The translations under genes were made by a program, and so were the position numbers. A DNA stretch of 64,000 nucleotides from JAVDCA01 sp963819385. GTDB lineage: Bacteria > Pseudomonadota > Alphaproteobacteria > Rhizobiales > Xanthobacteraceae. Position 1 is the stretch's first letter; the number at the start of each line of letters is the position of its first letter. Shown here piece by piece: positions 38,202 through 47,611 of the stretch. The stretch spans positions 620,001 to 684,000 of the forward strand of contig CAWFVV010000001.1 of assembly GCA_963819385.1 (NCBI GenBank), in the 5' to 3' direction. The notes beneath the pieces are model-generated. The model saw only the letters and a list, made by a program, of their open reading frames with translations. It had not been told where the DNA came from and searched no databases.

Positions 38202-38816
38202 ATGTCCGTCCGCCGCCTCGCGTCCGCCGAAGTCCAGCCGAAGGAGTTCTCCTTCAGCGCGGACAATCTCGCCTGGGCCAAGCAGCAGATCGCGAAGTAT
38301 CCGGACGGACGTCAGGCCTCGGCCGTGATCCCGCTGTTGTGGCGCGCGCAGGAGCAGGCGGGCGGCTGGACGCCGCAGAAGGCGATCGAGCACGTCGCCG
38401 ACATGCTCGGCATGGCCTATATCCGCGTGCTCGAGGTCGCGACCTTCTACACGATGTTCCTGCTTGCCCCGGTCGGCAAGAAGGCGCACGTGCAGGTGTG
38501 CGGCACCACGCCCTGCATGCTGCGCGGCTCGGACGAACTCTTCAAAGTCTGCCGCCACCGCATCCATCACGATCCGTTCCACGTCTCGGCGGACGGCGAC
38601 TTTTCGTGGGAAGAGGTCGAGTGCCTCGGCGCCTGCGTCAACGCCCCGATGGTGCTGATCGGCCGCGACACTTACGAGGATCTGACGCCCGCGACGTTTG
38701 AGAAAGTGCTCGACGGCATTGCGAGCGGCAAGCCCGTGCAGCCCGGCCCGCAGATCGACCGGCAGATGTCGGCGCCGATCGGCGGCGCCACCACGCTGAA
38801 GACAGCCAAGGCCTGA
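38202..38816 (+). CDS. nuoE: NADH-quinone oxidoreductase subunit E
   Basis: The 204-residue subunit carries the 2Fe-2S cluster N1a, with ligands Cys100 and Cys105 (CGTTPC) and Cys141 and Cys145 (CLGAC) in a thioredoxin-like domain. It works with NuoF at the NADH end of the peripheral arm. AGGGAGCCCAG precedes ATG 38202. The C-terminal extension after residue 165 is low in complexity, as in other alphaproteobacteria. Confidence 0.97.
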   Translation: MSVRRLASAEVQPKEFSFSADNLAWAKQQIAKYPDGRQASAVIPLLWRAQEQAGGWTPQKAIEHVADMLGMAYIRVLEVATFYTMFLLAPVGKKAHVQVCGTTPCMLRGSDELFKVCRHRIHHDPFHVSADGDFSWEEVECLGACVNAPMVLIGRDTYEDLTPATFEKVLDGIASGKPVQPGPQIDRQMSAPIGGATTLKTAKA

Positions 38817-38819
38817 TCG

Positions 38820-40121
<1,302 letters not shown>

Positions 40122-40165
40122 GGCGATGACCGGCATTGCGATCACGCGACGGCAGGGGACGCACC

Positions 40166-40543
40166 ATGCGGGTGAGGTGGGTGCTGCTTGCGTTCGGCCT
40201 TCTCTACGCGCTGGTCGGCGTCGCGATCTCGCCGGCACACGCGCATATCTCGCCGCTGGACGAGTGGATTTGGGGTGCGCTGACGGTCGGCACCTTCGGG
40301 CTGCTGCTGGCGCTGGAGTATCCGGCGCAGTTGCTGTCGGATGCGCTCGGCATTTCGGGCCAGACCGCGGTCCTCGGGATGATCGCGGTCGTCTGCCTCG
40401 CCCTGGCCGCGTTCGCGATCGCGCGGCTCGTGCGCAAGGACGGGCGCGGCAAGGCGTTTCTGACCTTCCTGCTCATGTTTGCGCTGACGGTTCCGGCCGG
40501 CATCACGCTGACCTTGTACGAGTTCTCGACCTTGGGCCATTGA
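40166..40543 (+). CDS. Small membrane protein between nuoF and nuoG
   Basis: The 125-residue protein has an N-terminal hydrophobic segment (WVLLAFGLLYALVGVAISPA), two further segments (LTVGTFGLLLALEYPAQLL; VLGMIAVVCLALAAFAIARL) and a fourth near the end (FLTFLLMFALTVPAGITLTL). ATG 40166 is taken; a start at 40136 lacks support. It is not a standard complex I subunit, and I do not recognise the family. It lies in the operon, so it may help assemble or anchor the complex, but that is only a guess. Confidence 0.68.
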   Translation: MRVRWVLLAFGLLYALVGVAISPAHAHISPLDEWIWGALTVGTFGLLLALEYPAQLLSDALGISGQTAVLGMIAVVCLALAAFAIARLVRKDGRGKAFLTFLLMFALTVPAGITLTLYEFSTLGH

Positions 40544-40585
40544 GCGCGCCGACCGGTGCGCCGAGCCTGACGATGGAATGACCGC

Positions 40586-42670
40586 ATGACCAAGCTCATC
40601 GTCGACGGCAACGAAATCGACGTCCCGCCCGAGTACACGCTGCTGCAGGCGTGCGAGGCGGCGGGCGCCGAGATTCCGCGCTTCTGCTTCCACGAGCGGC
40701 TCTCGATCGCCGGCAACTGCCGCATGTGCCTGGTCGAGCTCAAGGGCTCGCCCAAGCCGGTGGCGAGCTGCGCCTGGGGCGTGCGCGACTGTCGCCCGGG
40801 CCCGAAGGGCGAGCCGCCGCAGGTCAACACCAAGACGCCGATGGTGAAGAAGGCGCGCGAAGGCGTGATGGAATTCCTGCTGATCAACCATCCGCTCGAT
40901 TGCCCGATCTGCGACCAGGGCGGCGAATGCGACCTGCAGGACCAGGCCATGGCCTACGGCGTCGACTTCAGTCGCTTCCAGGAGAACAAGCGCGCCGTCG
41001 AGGACAAGTATCTCGGCGCGCTGGTCAAGACCTCGATGAACCGCTGCATCCAGTGCACCCGCTGCGTGCGCTTCGCGACCGAGGTCGCGGGCGTGCCGGA
41101 GCTCGGCGCCATCGGCCGCGGCGAGGACATGGAGATCACGACCTACCTGGAACGCGCGATGGTGTCCGAGCTGCAGGGCAACGTGGTCGATCTCTGCCCG
41201 GTCGGCGCGCTCACCTCCAAGCCCTACGCGTTCGTGGCGCGGCCATGGGAGCTCGGCAAGACCGAGTCGGTCGACGTCATGGACGCGGTCGGCTCCGCGA
41301 TCCGCGTCGACACGCGCGGCCGCGAGGTGATGCGCATCCTGCCGCGCCTCAACGAGGCCGTGAACGAGGAGTGGATCTCCGACAAGACCCGCCACGTGGT
41401 CGACGGCTTGCGCGTGCAGCGGCTCGACGAACCCTATGTGCGCGTCGACGGCGAGCTCAAGCCGGCCAGTTGGAGCGCGGCGTTCGCCGCGATCGCCGCC
41501 AAGCTCAAGGGGGCCAATCCGGCGCGCATCGGCGCGATCGCGGGCGATCTCGCGAGCGTCGAGGAGATGTTCGCGCTCAAGGATCTGATGACGCGGCTGG
41601 GCTCGAAGAGCATCGATTGCCGCCAGGATGGCGAGGCGTTCGATCCGAAGCTGGGCCGGGCGAGCTACCTGTTCAACGCGACGATCGCCGGCATCGACAA
41701 GGCCGACGCGATCCTGATCGTCGGCGCCAACCCGCGCCACGAGGCCGCGGTGCTCAATGCGCGCATCCGCAAGCGCTGGCGCGGCCCGGGCCTGGTCGCG
41801 ATCGGTCTCATCGGCGAGCGCGTTGATCTCACCTATCCGTACCAGTATCTCGGCGCCGGCACTGACACGCTCGCCGAGGTCGCGGCCGGGCGCGGCGATT
41901 TCGCCGGCCTCCTCAAGGACGCGAAGAACCCGCTGATCATCCTTGGCGCCGGCGCGTTGGCGCGGCCCGACGGCGCCGCAATCGCGGCACTGGCGGCAAA
42001 AGCCGCCGTGGCGCTCGGCGCCGTGAAGGACGACTGGAACGGATTCGCCGTGCTGCACAGCGCGGCCTCGCGCGTCGGCGGGCTCGATATCGGCTTCGTG
42101 CCGGGCGAGGGCGGTCTTGCGGCCTCCGCCATGGCGGCCACAGGCGCACTCGACGTCGTCTTCGTGCTTGGCGCCGACGAGCAGGAGATCGCGCCCGGCG
42201 CCTTCACGGTCTACATCGGCACCCACGGCGACCGCGGCGCCCATCGCGCCGACGTGATCCTGCCGGGCGCCGCCTACACGGAAAAATCCGGCCTCTACGT
42301 CAACACCGAAGGCCGCGTGCAGATGGGCGCGCGCGCCGCGTTCCCGCCGGGTGACGCCCGCGAGGACTGGGCGATCCTGCGCGCGCTCTCCGACGTGCTC
42401 GGCCACAAGCTGCCGTACGACTCGCTCGCCGGCCTGCGCACCGCGCTCTTCGCGGCGCATCCGCATCTCGCCAGCATCGACGCCATCGCGCCCGGCAATG
42501 CGGCCGATATCCAAAAGCTCGCCGGCCTCGGCGGCACGCCCGGGAAGGCGCCGCTGCGCTCGACCGTCGAGGATTTCTACTTCACCAACCCGATCGCGCG
42601 CGCGTCCGCCGTGATGGCCGAATGCTCGGCCATCGCCGAGGGCGCCGCGACGCGCACGGCCGCGGAGTGA
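40586..42670 (+). CDS. nuoG: NADH-quinone oxidoreductase subunit G
   Basis: The 694-residue subunit has an N-terminal 2Fe-2S ferredoxin domain (RFCFHERLSIAGNCRMCLVE), the His/Cys-ligated cluster region (INHPLDCPICDQGGECDLQD), a 4Fe-4S site (NRCIQCTRCVRF, DLCPVGALTSKP) and then a molybdopterin-oxidoreductase-like domain without cofactor, as in complex I. The extra N7 ligands of some bacteria are not obvious. It links NuoF to NuoI in the electron path. Frame intact. Confidence 0.97.
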   Translation: MTKLIVDGNEIDVPPEYTLLQACEAAGAEIPRFCFHERLSIAGNCRMCLVELKGSPKPVASCAWGVRDCRPGPKGEPPQVNTKTPMVKKAREGVMEFLLINHPLDCPICDQGGECDLQDQAMAYGVDFSRFQENKRAVEDKYLGALVKTSMNRCIQCTRCVRFATEVAGVPELGAIGRGEDMEITTYLERAMVSELQGNVVDLCPVGALTSKPYAFVARPWELGKTESVDVMDAVGSAIRVDTRGREVMRILPRLNEAVNEEWISDKTRHVVDGLRVQRLDEPYVRVDGELKPASWSAAFAAIAAKLKGANPARIGAIAGDLASVEEMFALKDLMTRLGSKSIDCRQDGEAFDPKLGRASYLFNATIAGIDKADAILIVGANPRHEAAVLNARIRKRWRGPGLVAIGLIGERVDLTYPYQYLGAGTDTLAEVAAGRGDFAGLLKDAKNPLIILGAGALARPDGAAIAALAAKAAVALGAVKDDWNGFAVLHSAASRVGGLDIGFVPGEGGLAASAMAATGALDVVFVLGADEQEIAPGAFTVYIGTHGDRGAHRADVILPGAAYTEKSGLYVNTEGRVQMGARAAFPPGDAREDWAILRALSDVLGHKLPYDSLAGLRTALFAAHPHLASIDAIAPGNAADIQKLAGLGGTPGKAPLRSTVEDFYFTNPIARASAVMAECSAIAEGAATRTAAE

Positions 42671-42672
42671 CC

Positions 42673-43794
42673 ATGGCCGCGTTCTGGACCGCATATCTCT
42701 GGCCGTTCATCCTCATGGTGATCGAGAGCCTCGTGCTGCTCGTCATCCTGCTGATCGTGATCGCCTATATCCTGCTCGCCGACCGCAAGATCTGGGCGGC
42801 CGTGCAGATGCGGCGCGGCCCCAACGTGGTCGGCCCATGGGGCCTGCTGCAGTCCTTCGCGGACCTGCTCAAGTTCGTGGTCAAGGAACCCATCGTCCCG
42901 GCGGGCGCCAACAAGGGCATCTTCCTGCTCGCGCCGCTCGTCACCTGCGTGCTCGCGCTCGCGGCCTGGGCCGTGATCCCGGTGAGCGCCGGCTGGGCGA
43001 TCGCCAACATCAATGTCGGCATCCTGTACGTCTTCGCGATCTCGTCGCTCGGCGTCTACGGCATCATCATGGCGGGCTGGGCGTCGAACTCGAAATACCC
43101 GTTCCTCTCGGCCCTGCGCTCGGCCGCCCAGATGGTGTCCTACGAGGTCTCGATCGGCTTCGTCATCATCACGGTGCTCTTGTGCGTCGGCTCGCTCAAT
43201 CTTACGGCAATCGTGGCCGCGCAGGACACCAGGTGGGGCCTCTTCGGCTGGTACTGGCTGCCGCTCTTCCCGATGTTCATCATCTTCTTCGTCTCGGCGC
43301 TCGCCGAGACGAACCGGCCGCCGTTCGACCTGGTCGAGGCCGAGTCCGAGCTCGTCGCCGGCTTCATGGTGGAGTACGGCTCGACTCCCTATATGTTGTT
43401 CATGCTCGGCGAGTACGTCGCGATCGCAACCATGTGCGCGATGTGCACGATCCTGTTCATGGGCGGCTGGCTCTCGCCGATCCCGATCTGGCCGTTCACG
43501 CTGGTGCCGGGCGTCATCTGGTTCACGCTCAAGGCCTTCTTCGTGTTCTTCATGTTCGCGCTGGTGAAGGCCTTCGTGCCGCGCTACCGCTACGACCAGT
43601 TGATGCGGCTCGGCTGGAAGGTCTTCCTGCCGACGTCGCTCGCGATGGTGGCGATCGTCGCGGCCGCCGTGCTGTACGGCATCTATCCGCTGGCGACGCC
43701 GGTCGCCTCGTACGCCTCGTTCGAGCCGGCCTCCGTCACGCAAGGCGCCGTGCCTGGCGCCGCACCCGGCGCCGCCACTGCTGCGCCGAAATGA
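42673..43794 (+). CDS. nuoH: NADH-quinone oxidoreductase subunit H
   Basis: The 373-residue membrane subunit has eight hydrophobic segments and the conserved quinone-channel loops ADRKIWAAVQMRRGPNVVGP and ALAETNRPPFDLVEAESELV, which include the key glutamates. ATG 42673 follows the nuoG stop by two bases, and GTG 42667 is an alternative. The C-terminal tail (GAVPGAAPGAATAAPK) is low in complexity. It connects the peripheral arm to the proton channels. Confidence 0.97.
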   Translation: MAAFWTAYLWPFILMVIESLVLLVILLIVIAYILLADRKIWAAVQMRRGPNVVGPWGLLQSFADLLKFVVKEPIVPAGANKGIFLLAPLVTCVLALAAWAVIPVSAGWAIANINVGILYVFAISSLGVYGIIMAGWASNSKYPFLSALRSAAQMVSYEVSIGFVIITVLLCVGSLNLTAIVAAQDTRWGLFGWYWLPLFPMFIIFFVSALAETNRPPFDLVEAESELVAGFMVEYGSTPYMLFMLGEYVAIATMCAMCTILFMGGWLSPIPIWPFTLVPGVIWFTLKAFFVFFMFALVKAFVPRYRYDQLMRLGWKVFLPTSLAMVAIVAAAVLYGIYPLATPVASYASFEPASVTQGAVPGAAPGAATAAPK

Positions 43795-43801
43795 GGACAC
43801 C

Positions 43802-44290
43802 ATGAGTCTCGATCGAGCCGCGCGCGGGATCTTCCTCTGGGAATTCGTCCAGGCCATCGTCCTGTCGATGCGCTATTTCTTCAGGCCGAAGGCGACGCTC
43901 AACTATCCGTTCGAGAAGGGCCCGATCTCGCCGCGCTTCCGCGGCGAGCATGCGCTGCGCCGCTATCCCAACGGCGAGGAGCGCTGCATCGCCTGCAAGC
44001 TGTGCGAGGCGATCTGCCCCGCCCAGGCGATCACCATCGAGGCCGGCCCGCGCCGCAACGACGGCACGCGCCGCACCACGCGCTACGACATCGACATGGT
44101 CAAATGCATCTACTGCGGCATGTGCCAGGAGGCCTGCCCGGTCGATGCCATCGTCGAGGGACCGAACTTCGAGTTCGCGACCGAGACGCGCGAGGAGCTC
44201 TACTACGACAAGGAGCGCCTGCTCGCGAACGGCGACCGCTGGGAACGCGAGATCGCCAAGAACCTGACTCTCGACGCGCCGTACCGGTGA
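43802..44290 (+). CDS. nuoI: NADH-quinone oxidoreductase subunit I
   Basis: The 162-residue subunit holds two 4Fe-4S clusters (N6a and N6b). The ligands are Cys62, 65, 68, 72 (CIACKLCEAIC) and Cys102, 105, 108, 112 (CIYCGMCQEAC). An N-terminal amphipathic segment (FLWEFVQAIVLSMRYFF) binds the membrane. It passes electrons from NuoG to NuoB. A palindromic repeat follows before nuoJ. Confidence 0.97.
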   Translation: MSLDRAARGIFLWEFVQAIVLSMRYFFRPKATLNYPFEKGPISPRFRGEHALRRYPNGEERCIACKLCEAICPAQAITIEAGPRRNDGTRRTTRYDIDMVKCIYCGMCQEACPVDAIVEGPNFEFATETREELYYDKERLLANGDRWEREIAKNLTLDAPYR

Positions 44291-44350
44291 GGCCAAAGCG
44301 AATGGGGGCGCTCATGAGATCGAAATTTGCCGTGACGACGGCCCCGTCGT

Positions 44351-44456
44351 TCCCCTCCCCCTTGTGGGGAGGGGACAGGGGTGGGGGTCGTGCGGCAGCG
44401 CACTGCCTTGCCGGAACCACCCCCCACCCCAACCCTCCCCCACAAGGGGGGAGGGA
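44351..44456. repeat. CCCCTCCCCCTTGTGGGGAGG repeat inside the nuo operon
   Basis: Arms TCCCCTCCCCCTTGTGGGG and CCTCCCCCACAAGGGGGGAG enclose CAGGGGTGGGGGTCGTGCGG and its complement-like ACCCCCCACCCCAAC. The same family is at 30943-31069 and 51398-51510. It lies between nuoI and nuoJ in the middle of the operon, where it could reduce downstream transcription or stabilise mRNA ends. Confidence 0.8.
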
Positions 44457-44483
44457 GCACGCTGTGCGCGGGGAGAGCCATCG

Positions 44484-45107
44484 ATGATCCTCCCCGCCGA
44501 CATCCTGCCTGGGCTGTTCTTCTACCTGTTCGCCGGCGTCTGCGTGGCGTCGGCCGTCATGGTCATCGCGGCGAAGAACCCGGTGCACTCGGTGCTCTTC
44601 CTCATCCTCGCCTTCGTCAACGCGGCCGGCCTGTTCGTGCTGCTCGGCGCCGAATTCCTGGCGATGATCCTGATCGTCGTCTATGTCGGCGCGGTCGCGG
44701 TGCTCTTCCTGTTCGTCGTCATGATGCTCGACGTCGACTTCACCGAGCTGCGCCAGGGCTTCCTCAACTATCTGCCGATCGGCGGGCTGATCGCGATCAT
44801 CTTCGGGGTCGAGCTGGTGCTGGTCGTGTCCTCGTGGGCGTTCGGGCCGGGCATCTCGGGCGCGCTCGCGTCGCCGACGCCGAACGAGCTCACCAACACG
44901 GCGGCGCTCGGGCAGATCCTCTACACGCGCTACATCTACTTCTTCCAAATCGCCGGGCTCGTGCTGCTGGTCGCGATGATCGGCGCGATCGTGCTCACGC
45001 TGCGTCACAAGCCGAACGTCAAGCGCCAAAGCATCGCGGCGCAGAACGCGCGCACGCGCGCGAGCGCGATCGAGGTTCGTCAGGTGCGGCCGGGGCAGGG
45101 GCTCTAG
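44484..45107 (+). CDS. nuoJ: NADH-quinone oxidoreductase subunit J
   Basis: The 207-residue membrane subunit has five hydrophobic segments, including the conserved third helix EFLAMILIVVYVGAVAVLFLF with its pi-bulge region and MMLDVDFTELR. The C-terminal tail is basic. ATG 44484 (MILPADILPGLFFYLF) follows GGGGAGAGCCATCG. It sits between the Q-module and the antiporter-like subunits. Confidence 0.96.
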   Translation: MILPADILPGLFFYLFAGVCVASAVMVIAAKNPVHSVLFLILAFVNAAGLFVLLGAEFLAMILIVVYVGAVAVLFLFVVMMLDVDFTELRQGFLNYLPIGGLIAIIFGVELVLVVSSWAFGPGISGALASPTPNELTNTAALGQILYTRYIYFFQIAGLVLLVAMIGAIVLTLRHKPNVKRQSIAAQNARTRASAIEVRQVRPGQGL

Positions 45108-45156
45108 CGCATGTCCCGGCAAAGTGGATACCGGTTTGCCGACAAAGGACATGCGC
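45107..45156. repeat. GCGCATGTCC...GGACATGCGC repeat between nuoJ and nuoK
   Basis: Perfect 10-base inverted ends flank GGCAAAGTGGATACCGGTTTGCC. It is very like the short palindromic element (CATGTCC.GGCAAAGTGG.TACCGGTTT.CC) scattered in Rhizobiales genomes. It starts with the last base of the nuoJ stop codon and ends 16 bases before nuoK. Confidence 0.75.
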
Positions 45157-45172
45157 CAAGCATGAGAATCCG

Positions 45173-45481
45173 ATGACCATCACGCTCGGACACTACCTCG
45201 CGGTCGGCGCGATCCTCTTCACGCTCGGCATCTTCGGCATTTTCATCAACCGCAAGAACGTCATCGTCATTCTGATGTCGATCGAGCTCATCCTGCTCGC
45301 CGTCAACGTCAACCTGGTGGCGTTCTCCTCCAACCTGCACGACCTCGTCGGCCAGGTCTTTGCGCTCCTGGTGCTCACCGTCGCGGCCGCCGAGGCCGCG
45401 ATCGGGCTGGCGATCCTGGTCGTCTTCTTCCGCAACCGCGGCTCGATCGCGGTGGAAGACATCAACCTGATGAAGGGCTGA
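45173..45481 (+). CDS. nuoK: NADH-quinone oxidoreductase subunit K
   Basis: The 102-residue subunit has three transmembrane helices with the conserved membrane glutamates in VILMSIELILLAVNVNLVAF and VAAAEAAIGLAILVVFF. ATG 45173 gives the family start MTITLGHYLAVGAILF. It forms part of the proton pathway next to NuoJ. Confidence 0.97.
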   Translation: MTITLGHYLAVGAILFTLGIFGIFINRKNVIVILMSIELILLAVNVNLVAFSSNLHDLVGQVFALLVLTVAAAEAAIGLAILVVFFRNRGSIAVEDINLMKG

Positions 45482-45484
45482 GAC

Positions 45485-47611
45485 GTGTATCAGGCGATCG
45501 TCTTCCTGCCGCTGCTCGGCTTCATCATCGCGGGCATCATCTCGCTCGTCGGCGCACGCGCGCGCTTCCCCGGCAAGGGCCCGGTGCCCGGCGCCGAGGA
45601 CACCGCGCACGACCACGGTCCGCACACCGGCGGCGGCGCGCCGTCGCCGCACGCGGCGCATGCCGTGATCGGCCAGTCGGCCCACGAGCCGGACGCGCAC
45701 GACGACCACGGACACGCGCCCGCGGAGCCGGCTGCCGCCGGCTCACCGCTCGCCGAGGGCGTCACCACGGTGCTGCTGTTCATCGCGATGGCGCTCTCCT
45801 GGGTCGCGTTCGTGCGGGTCGGCTTTGCGCAGCAGGATGCGCGCGTTCCCTTGCTCGACTTCATCACCTCCGGCGACCTCAAGGTCGCGTGGTCGCTGCG
45901 CATCGATACGCTTACGGCCGTCATGCTGGTGGTCGTCACGACCGTGTCGGCGCTCGTCCACCTCTACTCGATCGGCTACATGGCCGAGGACCCGTATCGG
46001 CCGCGCTTCTTCGCGTATCTGTCGCTCTTCACCTTCGCGATGCTGATGCTGGTGACGGCGGACAATCTCGTGCAGCTCTTCTTCGGCTGGGAGGGCGTCG
46101 GCCTCGCGAGCTATCTGCTGATCGGCTTCTGGTACTACAAGCCCGAGGCGAACGCGGCCGCCATCAAGGCCTTCGTCGTCAACCGCGTGGGCGACTTCGG
46201 CTTTGCGCTCGGCATCTTCGCGGTCTTCATGATGACCGGCGCCGTCGACCTCGACACCATCTTCAACCAGGCGCCCGCGATCGCCCAGGCGCACAAGACC
46301 ATCCACCTGCTCGGCCATGACTTCGACGCGCTGACCGTCATCTGCCTGCTTTTGTTCATGGGCGCCATGGGCAAGTCGGCGCAGTTCCTGCTGCACACCT
46401 GGCTGCCCGACGCCATGGAAGGCCCGACGCCGGTCTCGGCCCTCATCCATGCGGCCACCATGGTGACGGCGGGCGTCTTCATGGTGGCGCGGCTCTCGCC
46501 GCTGTTCGAGCTCTCGCCGACCGCGCAGGCGGTGGTGACCGGGGTTGGCGCCATCACGGCGATCTTCGCCGCGACCGTCGGCCTGGTGCAGAACGACATC
46601 AAGCGCATCGTCGCGTACTCGACCTGCTCGCAGCTCGGCTACATGTTCGTCGCCATGGGCGTCGGCGCCTATTCGGTCGGCATGTTCCACCTGTTCACCC
46701 ACGCCTTCTTCAAGGCGCTGCTCTTCCTCGGCTCCGGCTCGGTCATCGTCGCGATGCATCACGAGCAGGACATCCGCCAGATGGGCGGTCTCAAGGACCG
46801 CATCCCGTTCACCTACGTCGTGATGGTCATCGGCACCTTGGCGCTCACCGGCTTCCCGCTCACGGCCGGCTATTTCTCCAAGGACGCGATCATCGAGGCG
46901 GCGTTCGTGGGCACGAACCCGCTGGCGCCGCACGCCTACGTGCTCACGCTGGTCGCGGCCGGGCTCACCGCCTTCTACTCGTGGCGGCTCATCTACAAGA
47001 CCTTCCACGGCGCGCCGCACGACCGCGAGCATTATGAGGCCGCGCACGAGAGCCCGAAGGTGATGCTGATCCCGCTCGCCGTGCTTGCCGCCGGCTCGCT
47101 GCTCGCCGGCTTTCCGTTCCGCGAGCTCTTCGCCGGTACCGGGGTCGAGGAGTTCTTCGGCAAGTCGCTCGATCTCGGCTCGGCCAAGCACGTGATCGAG
47201 GCGATGGAGGCGATCCCGTTCTGGATCAAGAGCCTGCCGACGGTCGCGATGCTGTTCGGCTGGGGCATCGCCTATCTGTTCTACGTCCGCCGTCCGGATC
47301 TGCCGGTCGAGCTCGCCCGCCAGCACGACTGGCTGTACCGCTTCCTGCTCAACAAGTGGTACTTCGACGAGCTCTACGACTACATCTTCGTCCGCCCGAC
47401 CATCTGGCTCGGCCGCCTGCTGTGGCGCGGCGGTGACGGCTGGCTGATCGACGGCTTCGGCCCGGACGGCGTCTCGGCGCGCGTCATCGACATCACGCGC
47501 CGGGCCGTCAAGCTGCAGACCGGTTACCTCTACCACTACGCTTTCGCGATGCTGATCGGCGCCGGCGCGCTCATCACCTGGTTCGGCTATCGCGCGATGG
47601 GAGGCCACTGA
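45485..47611 (+). CDS. nuoL: NADH-quinone oxidoreductase subunit L, with a His-rich loop
   Basis: The 708-residue antiporter-like subunit, longer than E. coli NuoL (613), starts at GTG 45485. Motifs include FFGWEGVGLASYLLIGFWYYK, LLHTWLPDAMEGPTPVSALIHAATMVTAG and MFHLFTHAFFKALLFLGSGS. It ends with the lateral helix region. Much of the extra length is an insertion after the first helix at residues 36-85, rich in His, Asp and Gly, with nine histidines between 42 and 77 (AEDTAHDHGPH, HEPDAHDDHGH). This loop is not part of the normal proton path. Stop overlaps nuoM start (TGATG). Confidence 0.96.
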   Translation: MYQAIVFLPLLGFIIAGIISLVGARARFPGKGPVPGAEDTAHDHGPHTGGGAPSPHAAHAVIGQSAHEPDAHDDHGHAPAEPAAAGSPLAEGVTTVLLFIAMALSWVAFVRVGFAQQDARVPLLDFITSGDLKVAWSLRIDTLTAVMLVVVTTVSALVHLYSIGYMAEDPYRPRFFAYLSLFTFAMLMLVTADNLVQLFFGWEGVGLASYLLIGFWYYKPEANAAAIKAFVVNRVGDFGFALGIFAVFMMTGAVDLDTIFNQAPAIAQAHKTIHLLGHDFDALTVICLLLFMGAMGKSAQFLLHTWLPDAMEGPTPVSALIHAATMVTAGVFMVARLSPLFELSPTAQAVVTGVGAITAIFAATVGLVQNDIKRIVAYSTCSQLGYMFVAMGVGAYSVGMFHLFTHAFFKALLFLGSGSVIVAMHHEQDIRQMGGLKDRIPFTYVVMVIGTLALTGFPLTAGYFSKDAIIEAAFVGTNPLAPHAYVLTLVAAGLTAFYSWRLIYKTFHGAPHDREHYEAAHESPKVMLIPLAVLAAGSLLAGFPFRELFAGTGVEEFFGKSLDLGSAKHVIEAMEAIPFWIKSLPTVAMLFGWGIAYLFYVRRPDLPVELARQHDWLYRFLLNKWYFDELYDYIFVRPTIWLGRLLWRGGDGWLIDGFGPDGVSARVIDITRRAVKLQTGYLYHYAFAMLIGAGALITWFGYRAMGGH

